Below, piece after piece: positions 47,749 to 58,058 of a stretch of DNA of 64,000 nt. The stretch's first letter is position 1, and the number at the start of each line of letters is the position of its first letter. The translations under genes were made by a program, and so were the position numbers. Under the pieces are notes generated by a model that was not told the origin of the DNA, searched no databases, and saw only the letters and a program-made list of their open reading frames with translations. This DNA is from Treponema sp. (GTDB lineage Bacteria; Spirochaetota; Spirochaetia; Treponematales; Treponemataceae): the NCBI GenBank assembly GCA_022010055.1, contig CP091737.1, positions 1,550,001 to 1,614,000 of the forward strand, read 5' to 3'.

Positions 47749-48870
47749 TTACCATTTTACTTCAACTACATCGCAGATGTTCTTTTCGCCTTCTTCCATA
47801 GCGAAGAATTTTGCCTTTTCCATGTTTGGAACAACATTGATTGTGTCTCCAAGACGGAATTCAGCATTTGCAGTTGTCTTTGCAATAACCTGCTGACCTT
47901 TGTTAGAGACAAGATACAAGTGAGTTTCTGCGCCAAGAGGCTCCTTGTTCACAATCTTCATCTGCATATTGTCTTTTCCAACAGGCTGTGCTGAATACTG
48001 CAAGTCTTCCGGACGGATACCGAAAGAAACTTCCTTTCCAACATAGTCTTTAAGGCATGCTGTCTGGGCTTCTGTTGGAGTGATTTCGAATGAACCTTCA
48101 TCACAAACAATTTTTCCAGAACGCTCAAGAACCTTTACAGTCATAAAATTCATCGGAGGAGTTCCAATAAATCCAGCAACGAACTTGTTGATTGGGTTGT
48201 TGTACAAGTACAAAGGCGCACCGATCTGCTGAACGTGTCCATCCTTCATAACAACGATTTTTGTACCAAGAGTCATAGCTTCTGTCTGGTCATGAGTTAC
48301 ATAAATCATTGTCTTCTGCTGTGTGTTGTGAAGAGCAGCGATTTCAGCACGCATTGTTACGCGGAGCTTGGCATCAAGGTTAGAAAGAGGTTCGTCAAAC
48401 AAGAATACTTTTGGCTCACGAACGATTGCACGGCCTACGGCAACACGCTGGCGCTGACCGCCGGAAAGAGCCTTCGGTTTTCTCTGAAGATATTCTGTAA
48501 GACCAAGCTGTTTTGCGGCCTCACGAACCTTGCGGTCAATCTCAGCCTTGTCAACTTTACGGAGCTTAAGACCAAAAGCCATGTTATCGTAAACTGTCAT
48601 ATGCGGATAAAGCGCATAGTTCTGGAATACCATAGCAATATCGCGGTCCTTTGGCGGAACATCGTTCATTTCAACGCCGTCAATAAGAAGCTTTCCTTCT
48701 GAAATTTCTTCAAGACCAGCAATCATACGGAGAGTTGTTGACTTACCGCATCCAGAAGGACCTACGAATACGCAGAATTCCTTGTCTTCAATTGTGATAT
48801 TCGCATTGTCTACAGCGCGGACACCGCCATCGTAAACCTTTGCAATACCTTTAAGTTCTACTTTTGCCAT
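47749..48870 (-). CDS. Sugar ABC transporter ATP-binding protein, MsmK/UgpC/MalK type
   Basis: 373 aa. Walker A FVGPSGCGKSTTLRMIAG, signature LSGGQRQRVAVGRAIVREPK, Walker B VFLFDEPLSNLDAKLR, C-terminal OB-fold regulatory half (GIRPEDLQYSA, PLGAETHLYLV). It stands alone with its own promoter and terminator, inside an opp-type region. The sugar permeases at 11-13.5 kb lack an ATPase, so this is the likely shared motor, as MsmK serves several importers in streptococci. Confidence 0.93.
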   Translation of the reverse strand: MAKVELKGIAKVYDGGVRAVDNANITIEDKEFCVFVGPSGCGKSTTLRMIAGLEEISEGKLLIDGVEMNDVPPKDRDIAMVFQNYALYPHMTVYDNMAFGLKLRKVDKAEIDRKVREAAKQLGLTEYLQRKPKALSGGQRQRVAVGRAIVREPKVFLFDEPLSNLDAKLRVTMRAEIAALHNTQQKTMIYVTHDQTEAMTLGTKIVVMKDGHVQQIGAPLYLYNNPINKFVAGFIGTPPMNFMTVKVLERSGKIVCDEGSFEITPTEAQTACLKDYVGKEVSFGIRPEDLQYSAQPVGKDNMQMKIVNKEPLGAETHLYLVSNKGQQVIAKTTANAEFRLGDTINVVPNMEKAKFFAMEEGEKNICDVVEVKW

Positions 48871-48917
48871 TTTTTAGTGGCCTCCTAATTCAGCAAACTT
48901 TTCAGTTCACTATTCGG

Positions 48918-48947
48918 GTTATATTATGTTTCTTATTTTAAGGGCAA
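48918..48947 (-). promoter_or_regulatory. Promoter of the MsmK-type gene
   Basis: TTGCCC (48947-48942), 18-bp spacer, TATAAC (48923-48918) on the minus strand. Confidence 0.5.
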
Positions 48948-48996
48948 ATAATCAGGATGTCAAATTTTTTATTGAATGAATGTTGATTTTTATTTA

Positions 48997-49196
48997 CCCT
49001 TAATTTCGAGTTTTTTTTGCAAATTATGACAGAACGCTCTCGGCAGATTTTCAATTTGCTCAGATGGATTTGGCTCGCGCTACGCTTGTATAAATTCGGG
49101 TGCTCCGCACTTTTATTAATTCAATCGCCAAAAATCTTCACAAATTGCAAATCTGCCTGCGCTTTTATTCTTTTTACAAAAAACTCGACATTCGGG
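48997..49196 (+). repeat. 190-bp palindromic element, copy 4
   Basis: Has the 13-bp extra segment CGCTACGCTTGTA in its centre. Direct repeat TATTTAC on both sides (48991-48997 and 49199-49205). It occupies most of the gap between msmK-type and oppF genes. Confidence 0.87.
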
Positions 49197-49225
49197 CTAT
49201 TTACAGAGTAAAAAAATTGAATCAG

Positions 49226-50201
49226 CTACCAGAAAAAACAGCGGATTTTATGTCCATCGGGGAGCGTTGTAAATTCGGGGATCTCCTGCCGGCATTTTTC
49301 TGCCGCTTTTGGACAGCGGTATGAAAACGGACAGCAATGCTCCTGTTCAAGCGTTGTCTTTACTTCAACATTAGACCTTGAAAGCTTGCCGGACGCTCCC
49401 TCAAAAAGCAGCTTTGTATACGGATGAAGCGCGTCCTTGTACAAAGTACGGGCATCTCCTTCCTCAACCATTACGCCGCGGAACATAACGCCGATTCTGT
49501 CGCAAAAATACGAGGCAACCTTTAAATCGTGCGTAATAAAAATAAAGCTCAAGCCTCTTTTCCGGCGCAAATCCTGAAGAAGGTTTATAATCTGCCCCTG
49601 AATAGACACATCCAGCGCAGAAACAACCTCGTCGCAGACAAGAAGCCGCGGATTCATAATCAGACCGCGCGCTATAGAGATTCTTTGCCGCTGACCGCCT
49701 GAAAATTCAGCAGGACGCCGGCTCAAATCTTCCGCGCACAGCCCGACTTCCTGAATTATTTCTTCAGCGCGATTCCGGGCATCTTCCTTTCCGCGCCACA
49801 AAGACGAATAGCGGAGCGCGGATACAAGAATTTCGTAAACCGTCATGCGGGGGTTCAAGGATTTGCAGGATCCTGAAAAATATATTTCACTTTTTCGCGG
49901 TAATCTTTAAGCTCTTTTTTCCCGAGCGAAGAAACATCCTTGCCGAAAAATTCTATTTTTCCGGAAGTCTGCCTGTACATCTGCACAATCAGCCTGGCAG
50001 TCGTCGTTTTTCCGCAGCCGGACTCACCCACAATTCCGTAAGTTGAACCGGAAGGAATTTCAAATGAAACATCGTTCACGGCATACACAGTTTTTTTATT
50101 TTTGCAAAAAATCCCGCCTCCAGACTAAACTGCTTTGTAAGCCCTGAAACTTTAAGCGCGATTTCTTTATTTTCTTCACCAGATTTTATGCTCTCAGTCA
50201 A
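49226..50201 (-). CDS. Oligopeptide ABC transporter ATP-binding protein, OppF type (two frame breaks)
   Basis: About 325 aa. TTG start at 50201 overlaps the OppCD stop. N-terminus LTESIKSGEENKEIALKVSG; Walker A GIVGESGCGKTTTARLIV; FQDPANP-LNPRMTVYEIL; signature FSGGQRQRISIARGLIMNP; Walker B LLVCDEVVSALDVS; C-terminal oligopeptide-type Cys cluster HCCPFSYRCPKAAEKC. Missing A near 50097 and missing T near 49860 are needed to join the parts. Confidence 0.9.
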
Positions 50202-52163
50202 ATTTTTCCTCTTTTGAAATTGAAGCCATTTTTCCTTTTGTATAGTGCTCGCCGAATTCAGGCAGCGCAGAAATCAGAGCCTTTGTATACGGATGCCCAG
50301 GGCTTTTCATAATCCGCTCAGAAGAACCTGTTTCAACAACCTTTCCGCGGTACATAACGCAGATACGGTCGCTTATCTGCGACACAAGATTTATGTCGTG
50401 GCTGATAAAAATAATAGAAAGCCCTCTTTCTTCTTTTAAGCGCAAAAGAAGGGAAACTATCTGGGCTTGAATCGTAACATCCAGCGCTGTCGTAGGCTCA
50501 TCCGCAATCAAAAGCCCGCAGTTCTGCGCAAGCGCCAGCGCAATTCCTATTCTTTGCAGCTGGCCGCCCGAAAACTGATGCGGAAACGCCTTTAAACGTC
50601 CGTATGAATCCGGCAGTCCCACATCATCTAAAAGCTTGGCGGCTTTTTTATCAGATTCTTCTTTTGTAATATCCGGCTCAGAAACCTTGAATGTCTCAAA
50701 AAAGACACTCCCGATATTCTGCAGCGGGTCAAAACTTCTTCCAGGCTCCTGAAATATAAGGGCAATTTTTTGCCCCCGGAATTTCCTTAATTCTTTCTGC
50801 TCAAGAGCCGTTAAATCAATGCCATTAAAATAAATATGCCCGGACATCTGCGCATTCTGCGGAAGAAGCCCCGGAATCGCTGTGGTTGAGACAGACTTCC
50901 CGGAACCGGATTCTCCAACAATCCCCAGGATTTCACCTTTTTTTATATAAAAAGAAACATTCTTTACAGCCGGAGAAAGAACTTTTTTAGCTCCGCGAAT
51001 CATCTGAAAGGACACAGAAAGATTTTTTACGTAAAGCAGAAAATCCTTGCATTCGGGAAGATTTTCAGAACATTCATCCTCTGAATCTTTACAGGCACCG
51101 GCGATTTTCCGCTTTTTAAAGACAATGTTGTACGGGTCAAAAAAATCGCGCAGCGCATCACCAAGAAAATTAAATGCAAGCGTAACCAGAAGAAGCATAA
51201 GAACCGGCCACAGAAGCCATGGAAAATTCCGAAGGTTTGAAAGCGTTGAAATATCACGGTTTATCAACGAGCCCCAGCTTACCGCAGGATCGCTTATTCC
51301 AAGCCCCAGATACGAAAGGGTTGTCTCGCTCATAATAAAGCCCGGAACAGAAAGCGCGGTGCTCACAATCAAAGGCTTGAAATCTGGGGAATTATATGCC
51401 TAAAAATAACAACAAGGGGCGGAATTCCTTCAAGCTGCGCATCCACAACAAATTCCTCGCGCTTTATTGAATGAACCATTCCGCGGATTGTGCGCGCGCT
51501 CCCCGGCCATCCCACAAGGGCAAGAATCAGAGTAATCACCATATAGGAAGTTCCGGAATCCATCTTTGAATTCAGAAGCGAGCGCAAAAAAAGAATAAAA
51601 TAAAGCGACGGAATAAGCATAAAAAATTCCGCGAAGCGCATTATAGCCCAATCCGCGGCGCTTCCAAAATAACCGGAAAAACCGCCAAGGACAATCGCAA
51701 GAAAAAGAGAAATCGCAGTCGCGGCAAAACCAATTGTAAGGGAAATTCTGCTTCCATATACAATCCTGCTGAAAAGGTCGCGGCCAAGATTGTCAGCGCC
51801 TAAAAGATACACAGGATATTCAGAGTCTGAACCAAAAAGATGAGTCCTGCACGGAATTATTCCAAGGAGCTTATACGGCTCGCCTTTTACAAAAAGCTTA
51901 AAACCGTGAATACAGTCCTCGTCCTTTACACGCACGTATTCCCATGTCGCTTTGTTTATTGCCCGATATTCGCGGACTTTCAAGCCTTTTTTTGTAAGCT
52001 GAATGTTTGCAGGATGAAAAGTATTGCTTTCATAAGTTTTTACAGCCGGATACGGTGCAAAAAATTCCGCGAAAATCATCACAAAATAAACAAGAACAAG
52101 CAGAATCAAACCTGTCAATGCAAGGGGACGATTTTTTAAATACCTCAGGAAATTCTTCATCAA
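50194..52163 (-). CDS. Fused OppC permease - OppD ATPase (one frame break)
   Basis: About 656 aa. Residues 1-330: OppC-type permease (MMKNFLRYLKNRPLALTGLI, LLGADNLGRDLFSRIVYGSR, PLIVSTALSVPGFIMSETTL, ALRDFFDPYNIVFKKRK). A ~35-residue linker without any ATG, GTG or TTG codon leads in frame into OppD: Walker A GIVGESGSGKSVSTTAIPG, FQEPGRSFDP, signature FSGGQLQRIGIALALAQN, Walker B LLIADEPTTALDVT. One C is missing near 51377 (QISS-PLIVST). The fusion point itself is not at a break. Confidence 0.85.
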
Positions 52164-52172
52164 GTTCGCTTT

Positions 52173-52535
52173 TTAGTTGTTTTTCATCCAGTTTTTAATG
52201 CCGCGGACAACATCAGAATCTATAACGTGTTCAACGCGGCAGGCATTCTGCTCGGCCTGGCCTTCTTCCAGTCCGGTGATTTTCATAATGAACTTTGTAA
52301 GAAGCTGGTGTCTGTCGTAAACATCCTGCGCTTTTGCCCGCCCCTTTTCAGTAAAATTGATATGCAGATTTTCATCAATAAAAATGTATCCGTCTTCTTT
52401 TAAAATTCCCATAGCGCGGCTTACGCTCGGTTTTGAAACGTTCAGCTTATGGGCAACATCAATGGCATGACATTCATTTTTTTCCTGCCATATCATCAGA
52501 ATTGCCTCAAGGTAATCTTCGCCTGATTCGTACAT
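52173..52535 (-). CDS. DtxR/MntR-family metal-dependent repressor
   Basis: 120 aa, short MntR-like form without an SH3 domain. MYESGEDYLEAILMIWQEKN, winged helix NVSKPSVSRAMGILKEDGYI and metal-binding GQAEQNACRVEHVIDSD (Cys-Glu-His) in the dimer helix. AGGAGA lies upstream of the ATG. Its stop is 10 bases before the OppCD start, so regulator and transporter appear cotranscribed. Confidence 0.9.
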   Translation of the reverse strand: MYESGEDYLEAILMIWQEKNECHAIDVAHKLNVSKPSVSRAMGILKEDGYIFIDENLHINFTEKGRAKAQDVYDRHQLLTKFIMKITGLEEGQAEQNACRVEHVIDSDVVRGIKNWMKNN

Positions 52536-52565
52536 AAAATTTCTCCTATAAGACCCTTCCGGCTT

Positions 52566-54307
52566 TTAGTCATTCGACATAATTTCTTTTGAAAGCTCCA
52601 TAATCATATTATAGACCGGTTTTCCGCCCGGAACCATCGGCAGAACCATCTCGTCTTTATCAACCCTGGCATCGATAACCGCAGCTTTTCCAGATTTAAA
52701 GGCTTCATCAAAAACCTGCGCAAATTCCTTTGCGTTGGCCGCCCTGTAACCTTTTATTCCATAAGCATCGGCAAGCTTTACCCAGTCCGGCCCGAAATCC
52801 AGAGTCGTCTGACTGAAGCGTTTTCCATAAAAAAGACGCTGCCACATACGCACGTTTCCAAGCGCATTGTTATTTTCAACAACAATTACAATAGGAAGAT
52901 TATAATGCGCGATTGTCGCAAGCTCGTTGCAGTTCATCCGGAAAGAACCGTCTCCGGCAATGTGAACTACCCGGCTTCCAGTCTTTGAAAGAGAGATTCC
53001 AATCGCCGCGCCAGTTCCATAGCCCATAGTTCCCAGACCGCCAGAAGTCACAAAACGGCGTTTCTTGCCGAACGGATAAAACTGCGCAGTCCACATCTGA
53101 TGCTGACCGACTTCTGTGGTAATAAAGCAGTCATCGCCCGCAACTTCGTGTATGTGCTCGCAGATAAATTTGGATTTATTGAATCTTTTGGATTTTTATC
53201 GTAACAAGACGGATATGTTTTTTTCCATTCATTAATCCTTCCAAGCCATTCTTTGTGCTCATTCTTATTTACAAGCGGAATTAATTTTGAAAGCACATCC
53301 TTAACATCTCCCACAACGCTCGCATCCGTGCAGATATTTTTGTTTATTTCCGCAGGATCAATGTCAATATGAAGAATTTTAGCCCTTTCCGCAAATTTAG
53401 AAGCATCTCCATAAACGCGGTCAGAAAAACGCGCGCCAATCGCAATCACAAGATCGGCTTCCGTAATGCCCATATTGCTTGCATAAGTTCCGTGCATTCC
53501 AACCATCCATGTACAAAGAGGATGGGAAGAAGGGAAAACATCACGCCCCATAAGGGATTGGCTTACAGGAATCGATGCTTTTTCCGCAAGCTCAAGAAGC
53601 TCTTTTTCCGCGCCGGAAATTTTTACGCCGCCTCCGGCATAGATTATAGGACGTTCAGAAGCATTTATTATTTCAGCGGCTTTTTTTATATCAGTCTCAG
53701 AAGGAGAAGGAACTGTCACCGCGCGCTTAAAACTTGAAGCGTTCAGAGATACCCTTGCAAGAGAGTCAGGGTCTTTGGAAGGCTCAAATTCATACTGAAC
53801 GTTCAGCGCTGTGACATCCTTTAAAATATCAATTAAAACCGGTCCAGGACGACCAGACTTAGCGATAAGAAAAGCCTCTCTGATTGTCTGCGCCAGATCT
53901 TTTATATCTTTTACAAGAAAATTATGCTTTGTAATAGGCAAAGTTACGCCAGTGATGTCAATTTCCTGGAAAGAGTCACGTCCCAGCAACGCTTTTCCAA
54001 CATTGCAGGTTATTGCAACAATCGGAACTGAATCCATATATGCGGTGGCAATTCCTGTAACAAGATTAGTCGCTCCCGGTCCGGAGGTCGCCATGCATAC
54101 GCCGACTTTTCCTGTAGCGCGCGCATATCCGTCGGCGGCGTGGCTTGCCCCCTGTTCATGCGCCGTAAGAATATGTTTAATACGGTCAGAATTCTTGTAA
54201 AGCTCATCATAAATATTCAGGATACATCCTCCGGGATAACCGAAAACTGTATCCACGCCTTGCTCTATAAGACATTCAATAACAATCTGAGAACCGTTTA
54301 TCAACAT
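52566..54307 (-). CDS. ilvB: Acetolactate synthase large subunit (one frame break)
   Basis: About 580 aa, thiamine-diphosphate enzyme of branched-chain amino-acid synthesis. N-terminal GVDTVFGYPGGCILNIYDEL, catalytic Glu in LTAHEQGASHAADGYARATG, FAD-like centre VGMHGTYASNMGITEADLVI, TPP-binding VHIAGDGSFRMNCNELATIA and NNNALGNVRMW. One A is missing near 53170: SINP-KFICEHIHEVAGDDCF. No ilvN follows; the next upstream gene carries an ACT domain. Confidence 0.93.
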
Positions 54308-54332
54308 AACATTTCCTTATTCTGATTTATCC

Positions 54333-54530
54333 CGAATTTCGAGTTCTTTTTGCAAAATATGAAAGAATGCTCTCGGCAGATTTCCAATTTGCTCAGATGG
54401 ATTTGGCTCGCACTACGCTTGTATTAATTCGGGTGCTCCGCACTTTTATTAATTCAATCGCCAAAAATCTTCACAAATTGCAAATCTGCCTGCACTTTTA
54501 TTCTTTTTACAAAAAACTCAACACTCAGGA
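54333..54530 (+). repeat. 190-bp palindromic element, copy 5
   Basis: Starts CGAATTTCGAGTTCTTTTTG and ends AACTCAACACTCAGG; central CGCACTACGCTTGTAT insert as in copy 4. It fills the 308-bp gap between ilvB and the CBS-ACT gene, where no gene is seen. Confidence 0.86.
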
Positions 54531-54615
54531 TATTTAAAATATACTATAGAATAACGTTTTTTTATGTTGTTTTCAATGAGTTCATGAGACGGCGCAAAAA
54601 ACTAAAAAACTTGAT

Positions 54616-55254
54616 TTAGCGTATATCGTCAGCAACAATATTCAGTCTTGAAAGTATTTCCTTAAGCTGAGCCTCTGAGATGCCGGCGACTTTTACCGTA
54701 AGTTTTCGTTTTCCGGAATCCTTCAATTCGCGTGTAACCAGTGAAACAAGGTTTCCGTTCTCCTTTGCAATTTCATTAACAAGTTTTGCAAGCTGTCCAG
54801 GAGTATCATCCAGCGTAAGGATAAAGCGGACGCCCTCTTCGCGGGAACCGAACATATCCGTAAACAGCTGGAACAGGTCGCTTTCAGTAATAATTCCCAC
54901 AAGACAGTCACCTGAAACCACAGGAACGCAGCCGATTCCATTGTCGACCATAAGCTTGGCGGCGTTTTCCACAACTTCTGATTCAGAAACCGTAACAACT
55001 TTTCTGGTCATTATTTTTTCAACAGTAATTTTTGAAAGAAGATAACCAATTTCAAACATATCAAGCGTAGTTGCTTCTGAAGGAGCAGCTTTCGCCATAT
55101 CCTTTTTTGTAAGGATTCCCACAAGATTATTATTCTTGTCAATTACAGGAAGTTTTCCGATGTTTTTTTTAGTCATCAAAGCCTTGGCTTCTGTAATTGA
55201 ATTTTCAGGCGAGATTGTAACAGGATTTTTTGTCATTACATTTTTTACCAGCAT
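54616..55254 (-). CDS. CBS-pair and ACT-domain protein (AcuB-like)
   Basis: 212 aa. Two CBS motifs: MLVKNVMTKNPVTISPENSI / LPVIDKNNNLVGILTKKDMA and VEKIMTRKVVTVSESEVVEN / VPVVSGDCLVGIITESDLF. C-terminal ACT domain from RFILTLDDTPGQLAKLVNEI. Such proteins sense adenylates and amino acids. Start 55254 follows a GGAG site. Lying between liv transport genes and ilvB, it may sense branched-chain amino acids, an inference. Confidence 0.85.
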   Translation of the reverse strand: MLVKNVMTKNPVTISPENSITEAKALMTKKNIGKLPVIDKNNNLVGILTKKDMAKAAPSEATTLDMFEIGYLLSKITVEKIMTRKVVTVSESEVVENAAKLMVDNGIGCVPVVSGDCLVGIITESDLFQLFTDMFGSREEGVRFILTLDDTPGQLAKLVNEIAKENGNLVSLVTRELKDSGKRKLTVKVAGISEAQLKEILSRLNIVADDIR

Positions 55255-55279
55255 AAGCAACTCCAATGAAAAAGTGTTT

Positions 55280-55483
55280 AATTTTGAGTTTTTTTTATTG
55301 ATTGAGCATTAAACGCTCTCAGCGGATTTGTAATTTGCTCCAGACGGTTGTGCTCGCGCTACGCTTGTAGCTATTCGGGTTGCTTTGCAACTTTAATTTT
55401 TTTTATCGCACAAAGTCTTCACAAATTACAAATCCGCTTTCGCTCTTATCCCCAGCCTTAAAAAAACTCAAAATTCAAGCTAA
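55280..55483 (+). repeat. 190-bp palindromic element, copy 6 (diverged)
   Basis: Shares TTTTGAGTTTTTTTT, GCGGATTTGTAATTTGCTC, CGCTACGCTTGTA, TCTTCACAAATTACAAATCC and AAAAAACTCAAAATTCAAGC with the family, but has many substitutions, often in paired positions. Confidence 0.75.
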
Positions 55484-55523
55484 TCAATTATACCACGAAA
55501 ATATAAAAGTAAATGAAAAAAGT

Positions 55524-56231
55524 TTAGCCGCCAAGGTATGCGTTCTTTACAGAATCGTCATTCAGAAGTTCAGCGGCATTGCCGGATTTTATAATTTCGC
55601 CGGTTTCAAGAACGTAGGCGCGGTCGGCAATGGAAAGAGCCTTGAACGCGTTCTGCTCTACAAGAAGAATCGTTGTTCCATCCGCATTGATTCTTTTGAC
55701 AATCTCAAAAATCTCGTCAACAAGAATCGGAGCAAGCCCCATAGAAGGCTCGTCAAGCAGAAGAAGCTCCGGCTGGCTCATAAGCGCACGCCCCATCGCA
55801 AGCATCTGCTGCTCACCGCCGGACAAAGTTCCTGCCGCCTGCTTAACACGTTCATTCAGGCGCGGAAAGAGCGAAAAAACGTGCTCAAGGTCTTTTTCAA
55901 TTCCTGCCCTGTCTTTTCTAAGGTATGCGCCAAGCTGAAGATTTTCCAGAACTGAAAGATTCGCAAAAACCCGGCGTCCTTCCGGAACTTGAACAAGTCT
56001 TTTGGCGACGATTTTATCTGCGCCAATATTCGTTATATCTTCACCTTTAAAGACAATCGTTCCAGAGTGTTTTTTGATAATATTTGAAATTGAATGGAGC
56101 GTTGTTGTTTTTCCTGCGCCATTCGAGCCAATCAAAGTAATTATTTCGCCCTGATTCACATCAAAACTTATTCCATGCAGGGCTTTTATTGCGCCGTAAT
56201 TTACACAAAGATTTTTTACTTCAAGCATCAT
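55524..56231 (-). CDS. livF: Branched-chain amino-acid ABC transporter ATPase LivF
   Basis: 235 aa. Walker A LIGSNGAGKTTTLHSI, family-typical VPEGRRVFANLSVLENLQLG, signature LSGGEQQMLAMGRALMSQPE, Walker B LLLLDEPSMGLAPILVDEI. Last gene of livHMGF, 24 bases after livG. Confidence 0.95.
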   Translation of the reverse strand: MMLEVKNLCVNYGAIKALHGISFDVNQGEIITLIGSNGAGKTTTLHSISNIIKKHSGTIVFKGEDITNIGADKIVAKRLVQVPEGRRVFANLSVLENLQLGAYLRKDRAGIEKDLEHVFSLFPRLNERVKQAAGTLSGGEQQMLAMGRALMSQPELLLLDEPSMGLAPILVDEIFEIVKRINADGTTILLVEQNAFKALSIADRAYVLETGEIIKSGNAAELLNDDSVKNAYLGG

Positions 56232-56255
56232 AGTCAGATTCTCCCAAAACGAGCG

Positions 56256-57044
56256 TTAATTGTTTCCAAGATATGCCTTTACAACTTCCGGATTTGCCCG
56301 GATTTCATCAGGAGTTCCTGTCGCGATAATCCTGCCGTAGTTCAAGACCATGATTTTTTCGCAGATTCCCATGACAAGTTTCATATCGTGTTCAATAAGA
56401 AGTATTGTAAGCTTAAATTCACTGCGGATAAACGCAATAAGCTCCATAAGCTCCTTGGTTTCCTGCGGATTCATTCCCGCCGCAGGCTCATCCAGCAAAA
56501 GCAGCTTAGGATTTGAGGCAAGCGCCCGCACAATTTCCAGCTTGCGCTGCTCGCCGTAAGGAAGATTCTTTGCCTTTTCATCAGCTTTTCCAGAAATCTT
56601 AAAAAGCTCAAGAAGGTTCATCGCTTTTTCAGACATAAGCTGTTCGTCGCGGCGGAATTTTGGAGTACGAAACAGAACATCAAAAACTGAAACGCGGCGC
56701 TGATTGTGCAGCGCGATAAGAACGTTGTCTTTTACGGAAAGCTCGCCAAAAAGGCGGATATTCTGAAAAGTTCTTGCGATTCCAAGCTTATTCAGCCTGG
56801 CAGGATCGAATTTGTTTATATTGTGGACTTTATCATCTTTATCCCAAAAGCAAATCTGTCCGCTTGTAGGCGTATAAATTCCTGAAACCATATTGAACAT
56901 CGTTGTTTTTCCGGCGCCGTTCGGCCCGATAAGACCTACAAGCTCACCTTCAAACAAATCAAAAGAGGCATCGCTTACGGCGCAAAGACCGCCGAACACA
57001 ATCTGAACATCAGAACATTGAAGAACCAGTTTTTTTTCAGCCAT
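56256..57044 (-). CDS. livG: Branched-chain amino-acid ABC transporter ATPase LivG
   Basis: 262 aa. Walker A LIGPNGAGKTTMFNMVSG, GIARTFQNIRLFGELSV, signature LPYGEQRKLEIVRALASNPK, Walker B LLLLDEPAAGMNPQE. ATG overlaps the livM stop by one base. Confidence 0.95.
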   Translation of the reverse strand: MAEKKLVLQCSDVQIVFGGLCAVSDASFDLFEGELVGLIGPNGAGKTTMFNMVSGIYTPTSGQICFWDKDDKVHNINKFDPARLNKLGIARTFQNIRLFGELSVKDNVLIALHNQRRVSVFDVLFRTPKFRRDEQLMSEKAMNLLELFKISGKADEKAKNLPYGEQRKLEIVRALASNPKLLLLDEPAAGMNPQETKELMELIAFIRSEFKLTILLIEHDMKLVMGICEKIMVLNYGRIIATGTPDEIRANPEVVKAYLGNN

Positions 57045-58058
57045 TACCGCACCTCTTTTTTAGTAAATTTTGAAGGAAGATTTGCAAAAAATTCTTTAAG
57101 CCCGCCGGATTTAATCCAGTCAAATGTCCTGACAAAACTGAATTCTTTTGTTCCCAGAAGCCCCTGCGGCCTGAAAAGCATCACAAAGATAAGGACAACC
57201 GGATAGAACAGAAGCCTGTAATTCTGAAGGAAACGGAGCGCTTCCTGAAGATATGTAAGGACAAACGCGGCAAGAACAGAGCCAGTCATAGAACCCATTC
57301 CGCCAAGAACCACAAAGATAAGATAGTCAATCGACTTTGTAAATGCGGCCTGCTCCGGTTTTATAAAGCCGACGTACATAACGTAAAGCGCGCCGCCGAT
57401 TCCCGCCACAAAACTTGCAAGGACAAAACCTGCCATTTTATAGTGAAAAACGTGGATTCCGCACGAATTTGCGGCAATCTCATCTTCCCGCACGGCAAGA
57501 ATCGCGCGCCCAAAAGTTGAACGCACAATATTCTGAACAAAAACAACAACCAGAACAAGAACAGCCGCAACAACCAGAACCGCGACAGTAGGATTCAAGG
57601 TCAGAACCGTAGGAAAAGATTTTCCGTTAGGTCCGCCCGTCCACTGCTTTAAATTCACAAGAATAACGCGGATAATCTCGCCAAAAGCAAGCGTAACAAT
57701 CGCAAGATAGTCGCCTTCCAGCTTTAACGTTGGAAAACCAATCAAAAAACCAAAGAACGCTGTTATAAGACCTGCGCATACAACAGCCAGAGGAAGCGGA
57801 ATATGGGCATTTGTATTCAGAAGAATCGTAGCATACGCTCCCAAAGCCATAAAGCCGGCCTGTCCAAGACTAAGCTGTCCTGTAATTCCAGAAATTATGT
57901 TTACGCTTATAGCCATAATAGCATAGATTCCTGCAAGCGCAAACTCCGGATGAATACGCATCCATAATGCCTGTAAAAGTAAGAAGTGTCGGAACGGCAA
58001 TCACAACAAGGCTTACAACTGAAAGAATCAATGTATTTCGTATAAATTTATTTTTCAT
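57044..58058 (-). CDS. livM: Branched-chain amino-acid ABC transporter permease LivM (one frame break)
   Basis: About 338 aa. Start MKNKFIRNTLILSVVSLVVI; a break near 57963 after TGIMDAY joins PEFALAGIYAIMAISVNIIS. Then GQLSLGQAGFMALGAYATIL, LKLEGDYLAIVTLAFGEIIR, WTGGPNGKSFPT, the ATPase-contact region FGRAILAVREDEIAANSCGI and FVVLGGMGSMTGSVLAAFVL. Complete apart from the break. Confidence 0.92.

Noticed and set aside
44256..55483. The 190-bp elements as rho-independent terminators only
   Set aside because: They occur in both orientations relative to neighbouring genes, have long AT-rich stems, and one copy sits beside an already complete terminator.
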